Positions 24,454-33,027 of a stretch of 33,125 nucleotides of DNA are shown one piece after another. Below the pieces are notes generated by a model, which was not told the DNA's origin, did no database searches, and saw only the letters and a program-made list of their open reading frames with translations. The stretch covers positions 1-33,125 of the forward strand of contig JAIRXS010000001.1 in NCBI GenBank assembly GCA_031268145.1, read 5' to 3'. This DNA is from Candidatus Endomicrobiellum siamense. Its GTDB lineage: Bacteria; Elusimicrobiota; Endomicrobiia; Endomicrobiales; Endomicrobiaceae. Numbering within the stretch: position 1 is the first letter of the stretch; every line of letters starts with the position of its first letter. The position numbers and the translations under genes were made by a program.

Positions 24454-25171
24454 TTACATACCAATAAGCGTTTCATAAGGAATTATACTTTTTACTATTT
24501 TACCAGACTCAATTTCATTTGAAAAAGACATAGCATCTTTAACATCAAAATTAGATATTTTTTCCCTTCTTAAAGTTTTAACTGTAGCCCCACAACCTAA
24601 AATATCACCTAAATCTTTAGCTAAACAACGAATATATGTACCGCTTGAACAATGTACTCGCACATTAAAAATATCCTCATCAAAATTTAATATATCAAAT
24701 TTATAAACTGTAATTTTCCTAGCGTCACGCTTAATTTCTATACCTTTCCTTGCTAAGTTACACAGTTTTTTACCTTTAACCTTTAACCTTTAATGCAGAA
24801 AACATCGGTGGAACTTGAAAAATTTCCCCTTGGAATTTATTAACTAACATTTTTATTTTTTCATCATTTATATCGGGAATTTCTTTAATTGAAGTTACAT
24901 TGCCGTCTAAATCATAAGTATCTGTAGTTACGCCCAAAAGAAAAGAACTACTATAAACTTTATCCTTTTTCATAAACTTATTTTGAAGTGTAGTAGCCTT
25001 ACCAAACAAAACAAGCAAGAGTCCGGTTGCCAAAGGATCTAAAGTACCGCAATGTCCAGCTTTTTTTACATTGAGAATTTTTCTTAAAATTGTTATGACC
25101 TTAAAGGAAGTAATGTTTGAAGGTTTATCAACTAGCAGCATTCCAGAAATATCGCTGCAACAACTAATCAT
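24454..25171 (-). pseudogene. truB: tRNA pseudouridine-55 synthase, frameshifted by a 7-bp repeat
   Basis: N-terminal part (25171 to about 24776): LLVDKPSNITSF, GHCGTLDPLATGLLL with the catalytic Asp, VYSSSFLLGVTTDTYDLDG, PPMFSALKVKG, then a stop. C-terminal part in another frame: KKLCNLARKGIEIKRDARK, then VRVHCSSGTYIRCLAKDLG to the stop at 24454. Removing one copy of the 7-base unit TTAAAGG restores the exact join ALKVKGKKL and a 236-residue TruB of normal domain order. Everything else in the gene is intact, so the lesion is recent, reversible by slippage, or a sequence error. TruB makes the universal Psi55 in tRNA. Confidence 0.9.
24773..24793. repeat. Three tandem copies of CCTTTAA inside truB
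   Basis: CCTTTAA occurs three times head to tail (24773-24779, 24780-24786, 24787-24793). Two copies keep truB in frame, three copies shift it by +1. Typical slipped-strand tract. Confidence 0.92.
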
Positions 25172-26141
25172 TAAACTTCTCTTTTAAAACTTTACAAATT
25201 AATTTTATTGCTTTGTTAATATTTACATCTATCGTACAGGCTGCAGCATTTTTATGACCACCACCATTAAATTGCTCTACAATATTTAACAAGTCCACAT
25301 CTTTTACTGAACGTAAGCTAACTCTAGTACTATTTTTATCAATTTCTTTAAATAAACAGCCTACCTTAACACCTTGTACACGCAATGTATAGCCTACCAT
25401 ACCTTCAGAATCATTGTATTTAGCTTTACTTTTTTTAAACATCTCTTTAGTTAAAACTATATAAGATACATTTCCATTAAGAATTACTTTCATATTACAA
25501 AGCCCAAGACCTCGCAATCTTAAAGAAGGCAAAGAATCATTTTCATAAATTTGTTTATGTATCTTATTAACATCTATATTATATTCCATGAGATTTGCAC
25601 AAGCTATATGAGAATTTGCAGTTGTGTTCGTATTCTGGAAACGGCCAGTGTCTGTAACTATACCAGTATACAAGCATTCTGCCTCAGCTTTAGTTAGCTT
25701 AACTTTCATAAACTCAAATATCTTTACTATTAATTCTGCAGTTGATGAAGATTCTGGAACAATAAAATTTACGTCCCCGAAATTTGTGTAAGTTTTATGA
25801 TGATCAATGTTAATTATCTTTTTAGCTTGTGTTGGTGTGATTATATCGCCCATTCTGGCAAAATTCATAGACTCAAGTATTATAGCACAGTCAAAAATGT
25901 CAGTTTTATTGACTGAAACTTTTATCTTATTTGAGCCGCTTAAAAATTTTAAATTTGTTGGAATTTTATCTTTACAATAAACACTAGCTTTGTTGCCCGT
26001 TCTGTTTAAAAAAGACGCCAAAGCTAATGCAGACCCCAGGCCATCACCGTCAGGTTTAATATGACTAGCAATAAAAAAAGTTTTTGATTTATTTATGATT
26101 TTAGATATTTCTGTTACATTTTTTAAATCTGAATTTAACAT
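25164..26141 (-). CDS. nrnA: DHH-family phosphoesterase, NrnA-like oligoribonuclease / pAp phosphatase
   Basis: 325 residues. DHH domain with ASHIKPDGDGLGSALAL (25-41), the DHH box NIDHHKTYTNFGD, and IVTDTGRFQNT; DHHA1 domain with FNGGGHKNAAACTI near the C-terminus. NrnA degrades 2-5 nt RNAs (nanoRNA) and 3'-phosphoadenosine 5'-phosphate with Mn2+. The position between rbfA and truB is the common location of this gene in many bacteria. It overlaps truB by 8 bases. No clear ribosome site before the ATG. Confidence 0.92.
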   Translation of the reverse strand: MLNSDLKNVTEISKIINKSKTFFIASHIKPDGDGLGSALALASFLNRTGNKASVYCKDKIPTNLKFLSGSNKIKVSVNKTDIFDCAIILESMNFARMGDIITPTQAKKIINIDHHKTYTNFGDVNFIVPESSSTAELIVKIFEFMKVKLTKAEAECLYTGIVTDTGRFQNTNTTANSHIACANLMEYNIDVNKIHKQIYENDSLPSLRLRGLGLCNMKVILNGNVSYIVLTKEMFKKSKAKYNDSEGMVGYTLRVQGVKVGCLFKEIDKNSTRVSLRSVKDVDLLNIVEQFNGGGHKNAAACTIDVNINKAIKLICKVLKEKFND

Positions 26142-26178
26142 TTTGTTTAGCTCATTTTTTTGTTAAATAAACCTTCTG

Positions 26179-26529
26179 CTATTTTTCATCTTTTATTTTT
26201 TCAAGTATATTAAACACTCTTGAAGCACTTTCTGTTGTATCGTCATAAACAAAAATTATGCTTGGCGTACATCTTAAGTTTAAACGCAAAGCAAGTTCAT
26301 GCCTAACTAAACCTACTGATTTTTTTAAAACTGTATCTACTTTTTGTTTATCATCGGTTGAACCAAAAACTGAATAAAATATTCTACAACTTAACAAATC
26401 GTCAGAGAGTTTTACTCCCATAATTGTAACAAGACCACAATCTAAATCTCTTATTTCTCTTATAATCTCTGAGACGCTTTGTTGTATTAATTCTCCAACT
26501 CTAATAGCTCTTTTATACGGTAATGGCAT
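26179..26529 (-). CDS. rbfA: 30S ribosome-binding factor A
   Basis: 116 residues. KH-like fold: PYKRAIRVGELIQQSVSEII at the start, GLVTIMGVKLSDDLLSCRIFYSV, and LNLRCTPSIIFVYDDTTE, all typical of RbfA. Binds immature 30S subunits and helps 17S-to-16S rRNA maturation and cold adaptation. Between infB and nrnA, the classic order. Confidence 0.94.
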   Translation of the reverse strand: MPLPYKRAIRVGELIQQSVSEIIREIRDLDCGLVTIMGVKLSDDLLSCRIFYSVFGSTDDKQKVDTVLKKSVGLVRHELALRLNLRCTPSIIFVYDDTTESASRVFNILEKIKDEK

Positions 26530-26548
26530 AACAATTTACCTGTGTGTA

Positions 26549-28831
26549 TTAATCATCTAATTTTCTTGCAATTTTTTCTGTAGTAAAGTTTTCAAAAACG
26601 TCGCCAACTTTAATATCTGAATAATTTTCTAAACCTATACCGCATTCATAACCTTTTTCTACTTCTTTAACATCATCTTTAAACCTCTTTAAAGATGAAA
26701 TGTTTCCTTCAAAAACTATAACATTATCTCTTAAAAGCCGCACCTTCGCCCCTCTTTGTATTTTGCCATCTATAACAGAACATCCAGAGATAGTACCATA
26801 AGTTGAAAGTTTAAATACTTGTTTAACAACAGCTTTTCCAAGTATTTTTTCTTTTGTATCAGGATCAAGAAGACCTTCCATAGCGGCTCTAACATCTGCA
26901 ATTAAATCGTAAATAATTCTATATACATTTATGTTTATGCCTTCTTTTTGGGCAAGTTTTTCTACTGCAGCGTCTGGACGTAAATTAAAGCCTATTATCA
27001 AAGCGTCTGATGCTAGAGCCAGAGCTACGTCTGACTCTGTAATAGACCCTGCGCCTCTATGTATTATTTTTAAACTTATTTCAGCAGTAGAAAGCCTTTC
27101 TAAAGCATCACTTAACGCACCCAAAGAACCTTGAACATCTGCTTTTAATATTATTCTTAAATCTTTTACCTGTCCCCTACTTACATCTTCTAGAGACAAA
27201 TGATGTCTCGGTTTTAAAGATGCTTCTTTAACTTTTTCTTTTCTAGACTGCGCTATTTCTCTAGCTTGTGATTCATGGGAGACAACAGTAAATTTATCCC
27301 CAGCTTGAGGGGGTTCATTAATACCTAAAACACCTACAGGAGTACTAGGAGCAGCAGAATTCAATCTTTTACCATATTCATCTGCTATAGCTCTTATTTT
27401 ACCATAAGTAGTACCAACAATCACATTATCTCCAATTTTTAAAGTGCCACTTTGTACTAATAAAGTAGCAACTACACCCTTACGAAAATCAAGTTTTGCT
27501 TCTATAACAATACCTTCTGCATTTTTATCAGGATTTGCCTTCAATTCCATCATTTCTGCTTTAAGCAATATCATTTCAAGTAAAGAATCTATATTTGTTC
27601 TCTGCTTTGCAGAAATATCAACCATTATAGTGTCCCCGCCCCATTCTTCAGGGATAAGAGCATAATTACTCAACTCCTGTCGTATCTTTTGAGGGTCGCT
27701 AGCTGGTAAATCTATCTTATTGACAGCAACTGTTATCGGAACATTTGCAGCTTTAGCATGGTTTATAGCTTCTATTGTTTGAGGCATAATACCATCAACA
27801 GCAGAAACCACTAAAATCACAATATCTGTAGCTTGTGCTCCTCTAGAACGCATAGCAGTAAAAGCTTCGTGGCCAGGGGTATCTAAAAAAGTAACGTAGT
27901 GCCCTGTGTCAGTTTTTACTTTATATGCCCCTATATGCTGAGTAATACCGCCATGTTCGCCACTTACGACATCGCTGTCTCTTATAGCATCTAAAAGAGA
28001 CGTTTTGCCGTGGTCCACATGTCCCATTATCGTAACGACTGGAGCACGAAATTGCAATTTTGATGGGTCTTCTTCTTTTGATTGTATAGCTGCTTCTTCT
28101 GAATAAATAGAATCAATTTTAGCGTCGTATCCAAATTCATTAGCTAAGAGAATTGCAGTATCTGTATCTAGTCTTTGATTAATCGTAGTAAGACTGTCCA
28201 TAGATAAAAGTTTTTTTAATACATCTCCAGCTCTAAGCCTCATTTTTTCAGCGAGTTCTCGCACTGTTATGAGTTCGTTTATTGAAATAGTTGCTTTATA
28301 TTTATTTTCTATAACTTCTTGTTTAGGAATCTCAACTTTTTTAGATTCTTCTTGTTTTGCTTTAACTTTGTTTTTTTTCTCTTCCTCTTCTTTTTTATTA
28401 TCAACTATTGATTCTTTTTCTTCGTTTTCTTCTTTTATATCATTTTTATCTTGTACAATATTAACAGGAATATTTTCTACTGTTTGGCCTTGCTTTTGCG
28501 TTTCTGTTATTTTTTTGTTTACTAAAGAGCTATCTTTTTGCACATCTATTATAATCTCTTTGTCTTGCAAAGCATTACTTTTTGCAGTTTTACTTTTAAC
28601 AGACCGTAATTTAGCTGGTTTTGTTTTAAGAGTTTTTGTATCTAAACTTGAATCTACTTTTTTTGATGCAGTTTTAGTTTTAACCGCTTTTTTAACAACT
28701 GTAGTGGCCTTTTTCGTTGTTTTTTTTTGTTTAGAATTCTTAGTTTTAGATATTGCCGAAACCGCTTTCTTTTTTATAGGTTTTTCTTGAGAGCTTTTAA
28801 CTTTAGATTTGTCAGTCTTTTTTAATGGCAT
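26549..28831 (-). CDS. infB: Translation initiation factor IF-2
   Basis: 760 residues from the ATG at 28829-28831, five bases after GGAG; a GTG two codons earlier touches the ribosome site. Residues 1-180 are low-complexity and rich in Lys, Ser and Thr, then Glu and Lys, as in many IF-2 N-termini. The IF2_N domain is about 185-235. The G domain begins with GHVDHGKT (270-277), then DTPGHEAF and NKID. Domains II, III and the initiator-tRNA-binding domain IV follow. Positions fMet-tRNA on the 30S subunit with GTP. Co-transcribed with nusA. Confidence 0.96.
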   Translation of the reverse strand: MPLKKTDKSKVKSSQEKPIKKKAVSAISKTKNSKQKKTTKKATTVVKKAVKTKTASKKVDSSLDTKTLKTKPAKLRSVKSKTAKSNALQDKEIIIDVQKDSSLVNKKITETQKQGQTVENIPVNIVQDKNDIKEENEEKESIVDNKKEEEEKKNKVKAKQEESKKVEIPKQEVIENKYKATISINELITVRELAEKMRLRAGDVLKKLLSMDSLTTINQRLDTDTAILLANEFGYDAKIDSIYSEEAAIQSKEEDPSKLQFRAPVVTIMGHVDHGKTSLLDAIRDSDVVSGEHGGITQHIGAYKVKTDTGHYVTFLDTPGHEAFTAMRSRGAQATDIVILVVSAVDGIMPQTIEAINHAKAANVPITVAVNKIDLPASDPQKIRQELSNYALIPEEWGGDTIMVDISAKQRTNIDSLLEMILLKAEMMELKANPDKNAEGIVIEAKLDFRKGVVATLLVQSGTLKIGDNVIVGTTYGKIRAIADEYGKRLNSAAPSTPVGVLGINEPPQAGDKFTVVSHESQAREIAQSRKEKVKEASLKPRHHLSLEDVSRGQVKDLRIILKADVQGSLGALSDALERLSTAEISLKIIHRGAGSITESDVALALASDALIIGFNLRPDAAVEKLAQKEGININVYRIIYDLIADVRAAMEGLLDPDTKEKILGKAVVKQVFKLSTYGTISGCSVIDGKIQRGAKVRLLRDNVIVFEGNISSLKRFKDDVKEVEKGYECGIGLENYSDIKVGDVFENFTTEKIARKLDD

Positions 28832-28875
28832 AAACACTCCTACTTTTCTAACTAAATTTTAAAACGTTTAACACA

Positions 28876-30126
28876 TTAAAGCGCACGCTTTGCAGATTCT
28901 ATAATTCGTTCTGCAGTTTTTTGCCCTATACCCGGCAAAGTTGTAAGATCTTCAACACTAAATGAAGCTAACTTTTTTATATCAGTAAACCCTGCATTAA
29001 CAAGAATTTCTATAATTTTTTCACTAAGACCTTCAAGCTTTTCAAGTGTTTGAATTCTACTTTCAACTTTAGTTTGACTTTCCTGTTTCTTCTGACTTTC
29101 AGATTTTACATCAATATGCCAACCTGTAAGCTTTGCTGCAAGCCTTACGTTATGGCCATTTTTCCCTATAGCTAAAGATAGTATATCATCACTTACAACG
29201 ACTTCAGCTTGTTTATTGTCGCTAGAAACAATAGTTACAGAAATAACTTTTGCAGGAGATAAAGAAGTTGTAATATATTTTACTGGATCATTAGAAAATG
29301 GAACCAAATCAATTCTCTCTCCTCTAAGCTCATCTATAATAGGTTTTACTCTAGCTCCCTTAACGCCAACACAAGCGCCAACAGGATCAACTTTTGGATT
29401 ATGAGAAACAACAGCAACTTTTGATCTTACCCCTGGCTCTCTTACAATATTTACTATTTCAACAATTTTTTCATAAATTTCAGGAACTTCAAGTTCAAAA
29501 AGCCTTCTGACAAGTTCAGAGCTAGCTCTTGAAAGGACAATCCCAGAGCCTCTCATATTCTTATCAACTTTTAATACAACGGCTTTTATATGTTGCCCTA
29601 CGTTAAACTTCTCTTTAAAAACTTGTTCACTATCAGGAAGTATTGCTTCAGTTTTTCCTAAATCAACAACAAGATTTTTATTTAATGCTCTATATACAAC
29701 ACCGTTGATAATTTGTCTTATTTTTTCTTTCATTTCATCAAACAAAAAATCTTTTTCTGACTCTCTAATCTTTTGTACTATAACTTGTTTTGCAGTTTGT
29801 GCCGCAATCCTTGAAAAGTCTTGAGTATCAAGAGGGATTTTAACTTCTGTTCCAACTTCAATAATCTCTTTGATTTTTTTTGCATCTTGAAGACTTATCT
29901 CCAATAAAGGATTTACAACATCTTTAACTACAATTTTAATTACATTTGCAGTCATTTTACCTGTTTGTGGATCAACATTAGCTTCAACATTAACATTTTT
30001 TCCAACATGTTTTCTATATGCTGAAACTAAAGCATTTTCTATTACATTTAAAATTTCTTCTTTCTTTATTTTTTTATCTTTTTCTATTTGCTCAAGAGCC
30101 ATTAAAAGCTCAGGTTTCTCACTCAC
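28876..30126 (-). CDS. nusA: Transcription termination/antitermination factor NusA
   Basis: 416 residues from a GTG with a very good ribosome site (GGGAGG, about 6 bases away). RNA-polymerase-binding N-domain (to about 130), S1 domain (GVVYRALNKNLVVDLG), two KH domains (VDPVGACVGVKGARVKPI, and LSLAIGKNGHNVRLAAKLTG), then a single C-terminal helix-hairpin-helix (LTTLPGIGQKTAERIIES). The C-terminal half resembles the one-repeat versions of many non-proteobacteria. Modulates pausing, termination and antitermination. Ten bases after rimP. Confidence 0.95.
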   Translation of the reverse strand: MSEKPELLMALEQIEKDKKIKKEEILNVIENALVSAYRKHVGKNVNVEANVDPQTGKMTANVIKIVVKDVVNPLLEISLQDAKKIKEIIEVGTEVKIPLDTQDFSRIAAQTAKQVIVQKIRESEKDFLFDEMKEKIRQIINGVVYRALNKNLVVDLGKTEAILPDSEQVFKEKFNVGQHIKAVVLKVDKNMRGSGIVLSRASSELVRRLFELEVPEIYEKIVEIVNIVREPGVRSKVAVVSHNPKVDPVGACVGVKGARVKPIIDELRGERIDLVPFSNDPVKYITTSLSPAKVISVTIVSSDNKQAEVVVSDDILSLAIGKNGHNVRLAAKLTGWHIDVKSESQKKQESQTKVESRIQTLEKLEGLSEKIIEILVNAGFTDIKKLASFSVEDLTTLPGIGQKTAERIIESAKRAL

Positions 30127-30136
30127 TATGCCCTCC

Positions 30137-30595
30137 CTAAAATTCTGTCTCTATATTTGCTTTTTTAATATCTACAAAATTTATATCAATAACACCATTT
30201 GTTATATCGTTTATGGTAACTATGCCATTATTAGAGTTTAAAAGTTGTCCTAAAAAATTTCTTTGATTATTTATAGAACTATGTGTTTGTATTCTCACTT
30301 TACTACCGATAAAACGTTTAAAACTTTTTTCTTGTTTTAACAATCTATTTAACCCTGGAGAGGAAACTTCTAATATATAAGAATCTTGCAATATATCGCT
30401 TTTATCTAATATTTCACTAAAAATATAACTAAACTTTTCACAATCGTTCATTGTAACTTTTGAATCTTCTTTATCTATAAAAATTCTTAAAACCCAATCA
30501 CCATTTTCTTTAACATGCTGCACATCAACAATTTCAATATTGTTTTCACCAACAATTGCGCTAAGCAACTTTTCTATTTCGTTACTTTTGCTCAT
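30137..30595 (-). CDS. rimP: Ribosome maturation factor RimP
   Basis: 152 residues, normal length. IEIVDVQHVKENGDWVLRIFID and LEVSSPGLNRLLKQEKSFKRFIGSKVRI are the conserved RimP (DUF150) stretches. Needed for 30S assembly. First gene of rimP-nusA-infB-rbfA, with AAAGGA about 10 bases before the ATG. The terminator of the ribosomal-protein operon ends only 15 bases upstream, so this run needs its own promoter or read-through; no clear promoter fits in between. Confidence 0.93.
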   Translation of the reverse strand: MSKSNEIEKLLSAIVGENNIEIVDVQHVKENGDWVLRIFIDKEDSKVTMNDCEKFSYIFSEILDKSDILQDSYILEVSSPGLNRLLKQEKSFKRFIGSKVRIQTHSSINNQRNFLGQLLNSNNGIVTINDITNGVIDINFVDIKKANIETEF

Positions 30596-30610
30596 AAATT
30601 TTAATCCTTT

Positions 30611-30644
30611 AAAAAATTATAAGGCGGCATATAGCCGCCTTATA
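30611..30644 (-). terminator. Strong intrinsic terminator after rplA
   Basis: On the minus strand an 11-base perfect stem TATAAGGCGGC / GCCGCCTTATA, loop TATAT, then ATTTTTT. It follows the rplA stop by about 24 bases and closes the tuf/rpmG-secE-nusG-rplKA transcript. The GC-rich stem stands out in this AT-rich region. Confidence 0.93.
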
Positions 30645-30667
30645 CTAAAACATTTATAAAAAAGCGA

Positions 30668-31345
30668 CTATATCCTTTGATCAATAAATATTCCAGGCCC
30701 CATTGTTGAAGAAATAGATGCGCTTCTAATATATTGTCCTTTTGCACTAGAAGGCTTTGCTTTTATTATAGCTTCCAGCAAAGTTTTAATATTCTCAATA
30801 AGCTTTTCTTTATCAAAAGATACTTTTCCAACAGGAACGTGAACTATACCAAAAGAATCATTTTTATATTCTACTCTACCTTTTTTAAGCTCTGTAACTG
30901 TTTTGCCTACTTCAAAAGTAACAGTGCCAGCTTTCGGGTTTGGCATTAGGCCTTTAGGCCCAAGAATTTTTGCAACTTTGCTTAAATCTTTCATAATATC
31001 TGGGGTCGCTACCAAGACATCAAAATTTAAATTCCCTTTTAATATATCCTCAATTAAATCTTCAGAACCTACTATATCTGCACCAGCAGTTTGCGCTTCT
31101 TTTTGTTTTTCACCTTTTACTAAAACAGCAACTTTTCTTGTTTTACCTATACCATGAGGTAAAGAAACTGTTCCTCTTATTATCTGGTCACTCTGTTTTG
31201 GATCAATCCCAAGTCTTACATGAACTTCTACTGTTTCATCAAACTTTGCTTTTGCAGTTTCTTTTACAAGCGTTATCGCTTCCTCGATTGTATAAATTTT
31301 ATTTTTATCAACTAACTTTGATACAGATTCTAATCTCTTGCCCAT
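30668..31345 (-). CDS. rplA: 50S ribosomal protein L1
   Basis: 225 residues. GIDPKQSDQIIRGTVSLPHG near 50-70, GPKGLMPNPKAGTVT near 130-145 and VGKVSFDKEKLIENI are the L1 hallmark stretches. Binds 23S rRNA at the L1 stalk and in many bacteria represses its own rplKA mRNA. AAGGAG precedes the ATG. Followed by a terminator instead of the usual rplJ-rplL-rpoB-rpoC. Confidence 0.96.
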   Translation of the reverse strand: MGKRLESVSKLVDKNKIYTIEEAITLVKETAKAKFDETVEVHVRLGIDPKQSDQIIRGTVSLPHGIGKTRKVAVLVKGEKQKEAQTAGADIVGSEDLIEDILKGNLNFDVLVATPDIMKDLSKVAKILGPKGLMPNPKAGTVTFEVGKTVTELKKGRVEYKNDSFGIVHVPVGKVSFDKEKLIENIKTLLEAIIKAKPSSAKGQYIRSASISSTMGPGIFIDQRI

Positions 31346-31389
31346 TTTTTTCTCCTTGTGGTTACGCTAAAAGCTCCCACACTACATTT

Positions 31390-31827
31390 TTATTCTTTTA
31401 CTATATCTATGCCCATACTTCTTGCCGTACCTTCAACCATAAGTTTTGCAGATTCTAAATTGTCATTTGCGTTTAAGTCAGGCATTTTTTGCTTAGCAAT
31501 ATCTTCAACTTGAGTTTTAGTTATTTTACCAACTTTATTTCTATTAGGAACGCCAGAAGCTTTAGCTATACCAGCAGCTTTTTTTACCAAAGCTGAAACT
31601 GGTGACATTTTCGTTATAAAAGTAAAAGTTCTGTCCTCAAAAACTGTTATAACTACAGGTATTGTCATACCCTTTTCCATAGTTTTTGTTTTTTCATTAA
31701 ACTGTTTACAAAAATCCATAATATTTACACCTTGTTGACCTAATGCAGGCCCAACCGGAGGAGTAGGATTTGCTCCACCTGCAGGAATTTGTAATTTTAT
31801 CATTGCTTTTATTTTCTTTGGGGCCAT
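31390..31827 (-). CDS. rplK: 50S ribosomal protein L11
   Basis: 145 residues. [21 protein letters not shown] at the start and [18 protein letters not shown] form the N-terminal domain; the rRNA-binding C-domain ends [17 protein letters not shown]. Part of the GTPase-associated centre and required for stringent-response sensing. Between nusG and rplA as usual. AGGAG precedes the ATG. Confidence 0.96.
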   Translation of the reverse strand: MAPKKIKAMIKLQIPAGGANPTPPVGPALGQQGVNIMDFCKQFNEKTKTMEKGMTIPVVITVFEDRTFTFITKMSPVSALVKKAAGIAKASGVPNRNKVGKITKTQVEDIAKQKMPDLNANDNLESAKLMVEGTARSMGIDIVKE

Positions 31828-31874
31828 TTTACTCTACTCCTATCTTCTAATAATTACAGAAGGATATATAATTT

Positions 31875-32405
31875 TTATATTTTTTCTACCTGCAAGAAAT
31901 CAAGTTCAACTGGAGTTGGTCTGCCAAATATAGTAACCATAACCCTAAGCTTTCCTTTCTCTTGATTAACTTCTTCAACAATACCGATAAAATGTTTAAA
32001 TGGACCTTCTATAATTCGAACATTTTCCTCTTTATCAAAAGAAACTGCTGGTCTAGGTTTAGAAGCGTCTGGATTAATAATAGCGTTTAAGAGATCATCA
32101 ACTTCGCTCTGAGCCATCGGCACAGGTTTAATCCCTCCCAGAAAACCAGTAACACCCGCAGTATTTCTGATAAGCCAGTAAGTCGTATTGTTTATAGTCA
32201 TTTCAACAAAAATATAACCTGGATAAAACTTCCTCTTTTTTATTCTTCTTTTGTTCTGCTTTACTTCAACAACTTCTTCAGTTGGCACAAGTACCTGAGA
32301 AACAACATCATGCATATTTAAATTTGCAACTGCCATTTCTAAACTTTTTTTTACTTTATCTTCATGTCCTGAATGTGTATGTACAACATACCATTGATTA
32401 GCCAT
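31875..32405 (-). CDS. nusG: Transcription elongation factor NusG
   Basis: 176 residues. NGN domain from MANQWYVVHTHSGHEDKVKK through KFYPGYIFVEM and NTAGVTGFLG; KOW domain VRIIEGPFKHFIGIVEEVNQ to the end. Links RNA polymerase with Rho and the ribosome. GGAG lies before the ATG. Adjacent to secE (13 bases). Confidence 0.96.
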   Translation of the reverse strand: MANQWYVVHTHSGHEDKVKKSLEMAVANLNMHDVVSQVLVPTEEVVEVKQNKRRIKKRKFYPGYIFVEMTINNTTYWLIRNTAGVTGFLGGIKPVPMAQSEVDDLLNAIINPDASKPRPAVSFDKEENVRIIEGPFKHFIGIVEEVNQEKGKLRVMVTIFGRPTPVELDFLQVEKI

Positions 32406-32418
32406 TTTTTGCTCCAGC

Positions 32419-32607
32419 TTATAATATAATACCCACTATTGTGCCCAAAAACAAATCAACTATACTAACAAAAATAGACATTATAATAACAAAAATAATC
32501 ACAACTATAGTAGTGCCAACGACTTCTTTCTTACCAAGCCAAGTTGCTTTAGTAAGTTCATAATATGCACCTATAACAAATCCCATGGCGTTTTTTATTA
32601 AATTCAT
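32419..32607 (-). CDS. secE: Protein translocase subunit SecE
   Basis: 62 residues from the ATG at 32605-32607 (AAGG about 8 bases upstream). The frame is open to 32658, but that extension overlaps the tRNA-Trp gene and is not SecE-like. Minimal single-membrane-span form: amphipathic ELTKATWLGKKEVVGTT, then a hydrophobic span of about 25 residues. Part of the SecYEG channel. Confidence 0.94.
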   Translation of the reverse strand: MNLIKNAMGFVIGAYYELTKATWLGKKEVVGTTIVVIIFVIIMSIFVSIVDLFLGTIVGIIL

Positions 32608-32631
32608 TTCACACCTTACACTTGAGTTAAA

Positions 32632-32702
32632 CAGGGGTGGATGGATTTGAACCACCAAAGCTGGTTTTGGAGACCAGCAGTTTACCGTTAGCTTACACCC
32701 CC
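32632..32702 (-). tRNA. trnW: tRNA-Trp (anticodon CCA)
   Basis: 71 bases on the minus strand. Acceptor GGGGGTG / CACCCCT with a G-T pair at 1-72, discriminator G, anticodon stem CTGGT / ACCAG with loop CTCCAAA (anticodon CCA), T arm GGTGG-TTCAAAT-CCATC. The D stem (AGCT / AACT) has a C-A mismatch and the variable loop is 4 bases. The 3' CCA is not encoded. Lies between rpmG and secE, the usual place for trnW. Confidence 0.93.
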
Positions 32703-32726
32703 ACTAAAAATTAATATTAATTTATA

Positions 32727-32879
32727 TTATTTTGTTTCTTTATGCTCGGTATGCTTATGACAACTTTTACAAAACTTTTTTAAAGCTAATTTTCCTTCTT
32801 GTTTTTTCCCTCTGTCAAAATAATAATTTCTATCCTTGCACTCACTGCAAGCCATTGTTATAATAACTCTTTCTGCCAT
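32727..32879 (-). CDS. rpmG: 50S ribosomal protein L33
   Basis: 50 residues: MAERVIITMACSECKDRNYY onward. Two CxxC pairs (CSEC and CKSC) show the zinc-binding version of L33. The end HKHTEHKETK is typical. GGAG lies 11 bases before the ATG. Between tuf and tRNA-Trp, a common order. Confidence 0.95.
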   Translation of the reverse strand: MAERVIITMACSECKDRNYYFDRGKKQEGKLALKKFCKSCHKHTEHKETK

Positions 32880-32930
32880 CTTTTTTAATTCTCCGATTTA
32901 ATCTAATGTTATAAATACTATATATAATTT

Positions 32931-32936
32931 ATTATA
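32931..32936 (-). promoter_or_regulatory. Candidate -10 element for the rpmG-trnW-secE-nusG-rplKA run
   Basis: TATAAT on the minus strand, preceded by TGTGG, about 50 bases before rpmG. The best -35 (GTTAAT, 17 bases upstream) is poor. No terminator is obvious between tuf and this site, so the run may also be read from tuf. Confidence 0.4.
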
Positions 32937-33027
32937 CCACATTGTTAGATAAAATTAACTCTTTATACACCCACACCATAATATCAAAACGTTCTGTCTA
33001 AAATCACAAACGTTTAAAACATCTCTC

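Noticed and set aside
24300-24500. FMN riboswitch in front of ribF
   Set aside because: ribF follows truB by two bases, so there is no leader, and no RFN-like conserved segments are visible.
24454-24663. A separate 69-codon gene before ribF
   Set aside because: RVHCSSGTYIRCLAKDLG is the C-terminal half of TruB, joined to the N-terminal half by correcting the 7-bp repeat.
28269-28790. A 173-codon plus-strand frame opposite infB
   Set aside because: It is the antisense of the Lys/Glu-rich IF-2 N-terminus, giving an artificial Ser/Phe/Leu-rich peptide.
32980-33020. Two AACGTT elements between tuf and rpmG as a tuf terminator hairpin
   Set aside because: Each is itself a palindrome, the loop between them would be long, and no T-run follows. 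No convincing terminator.
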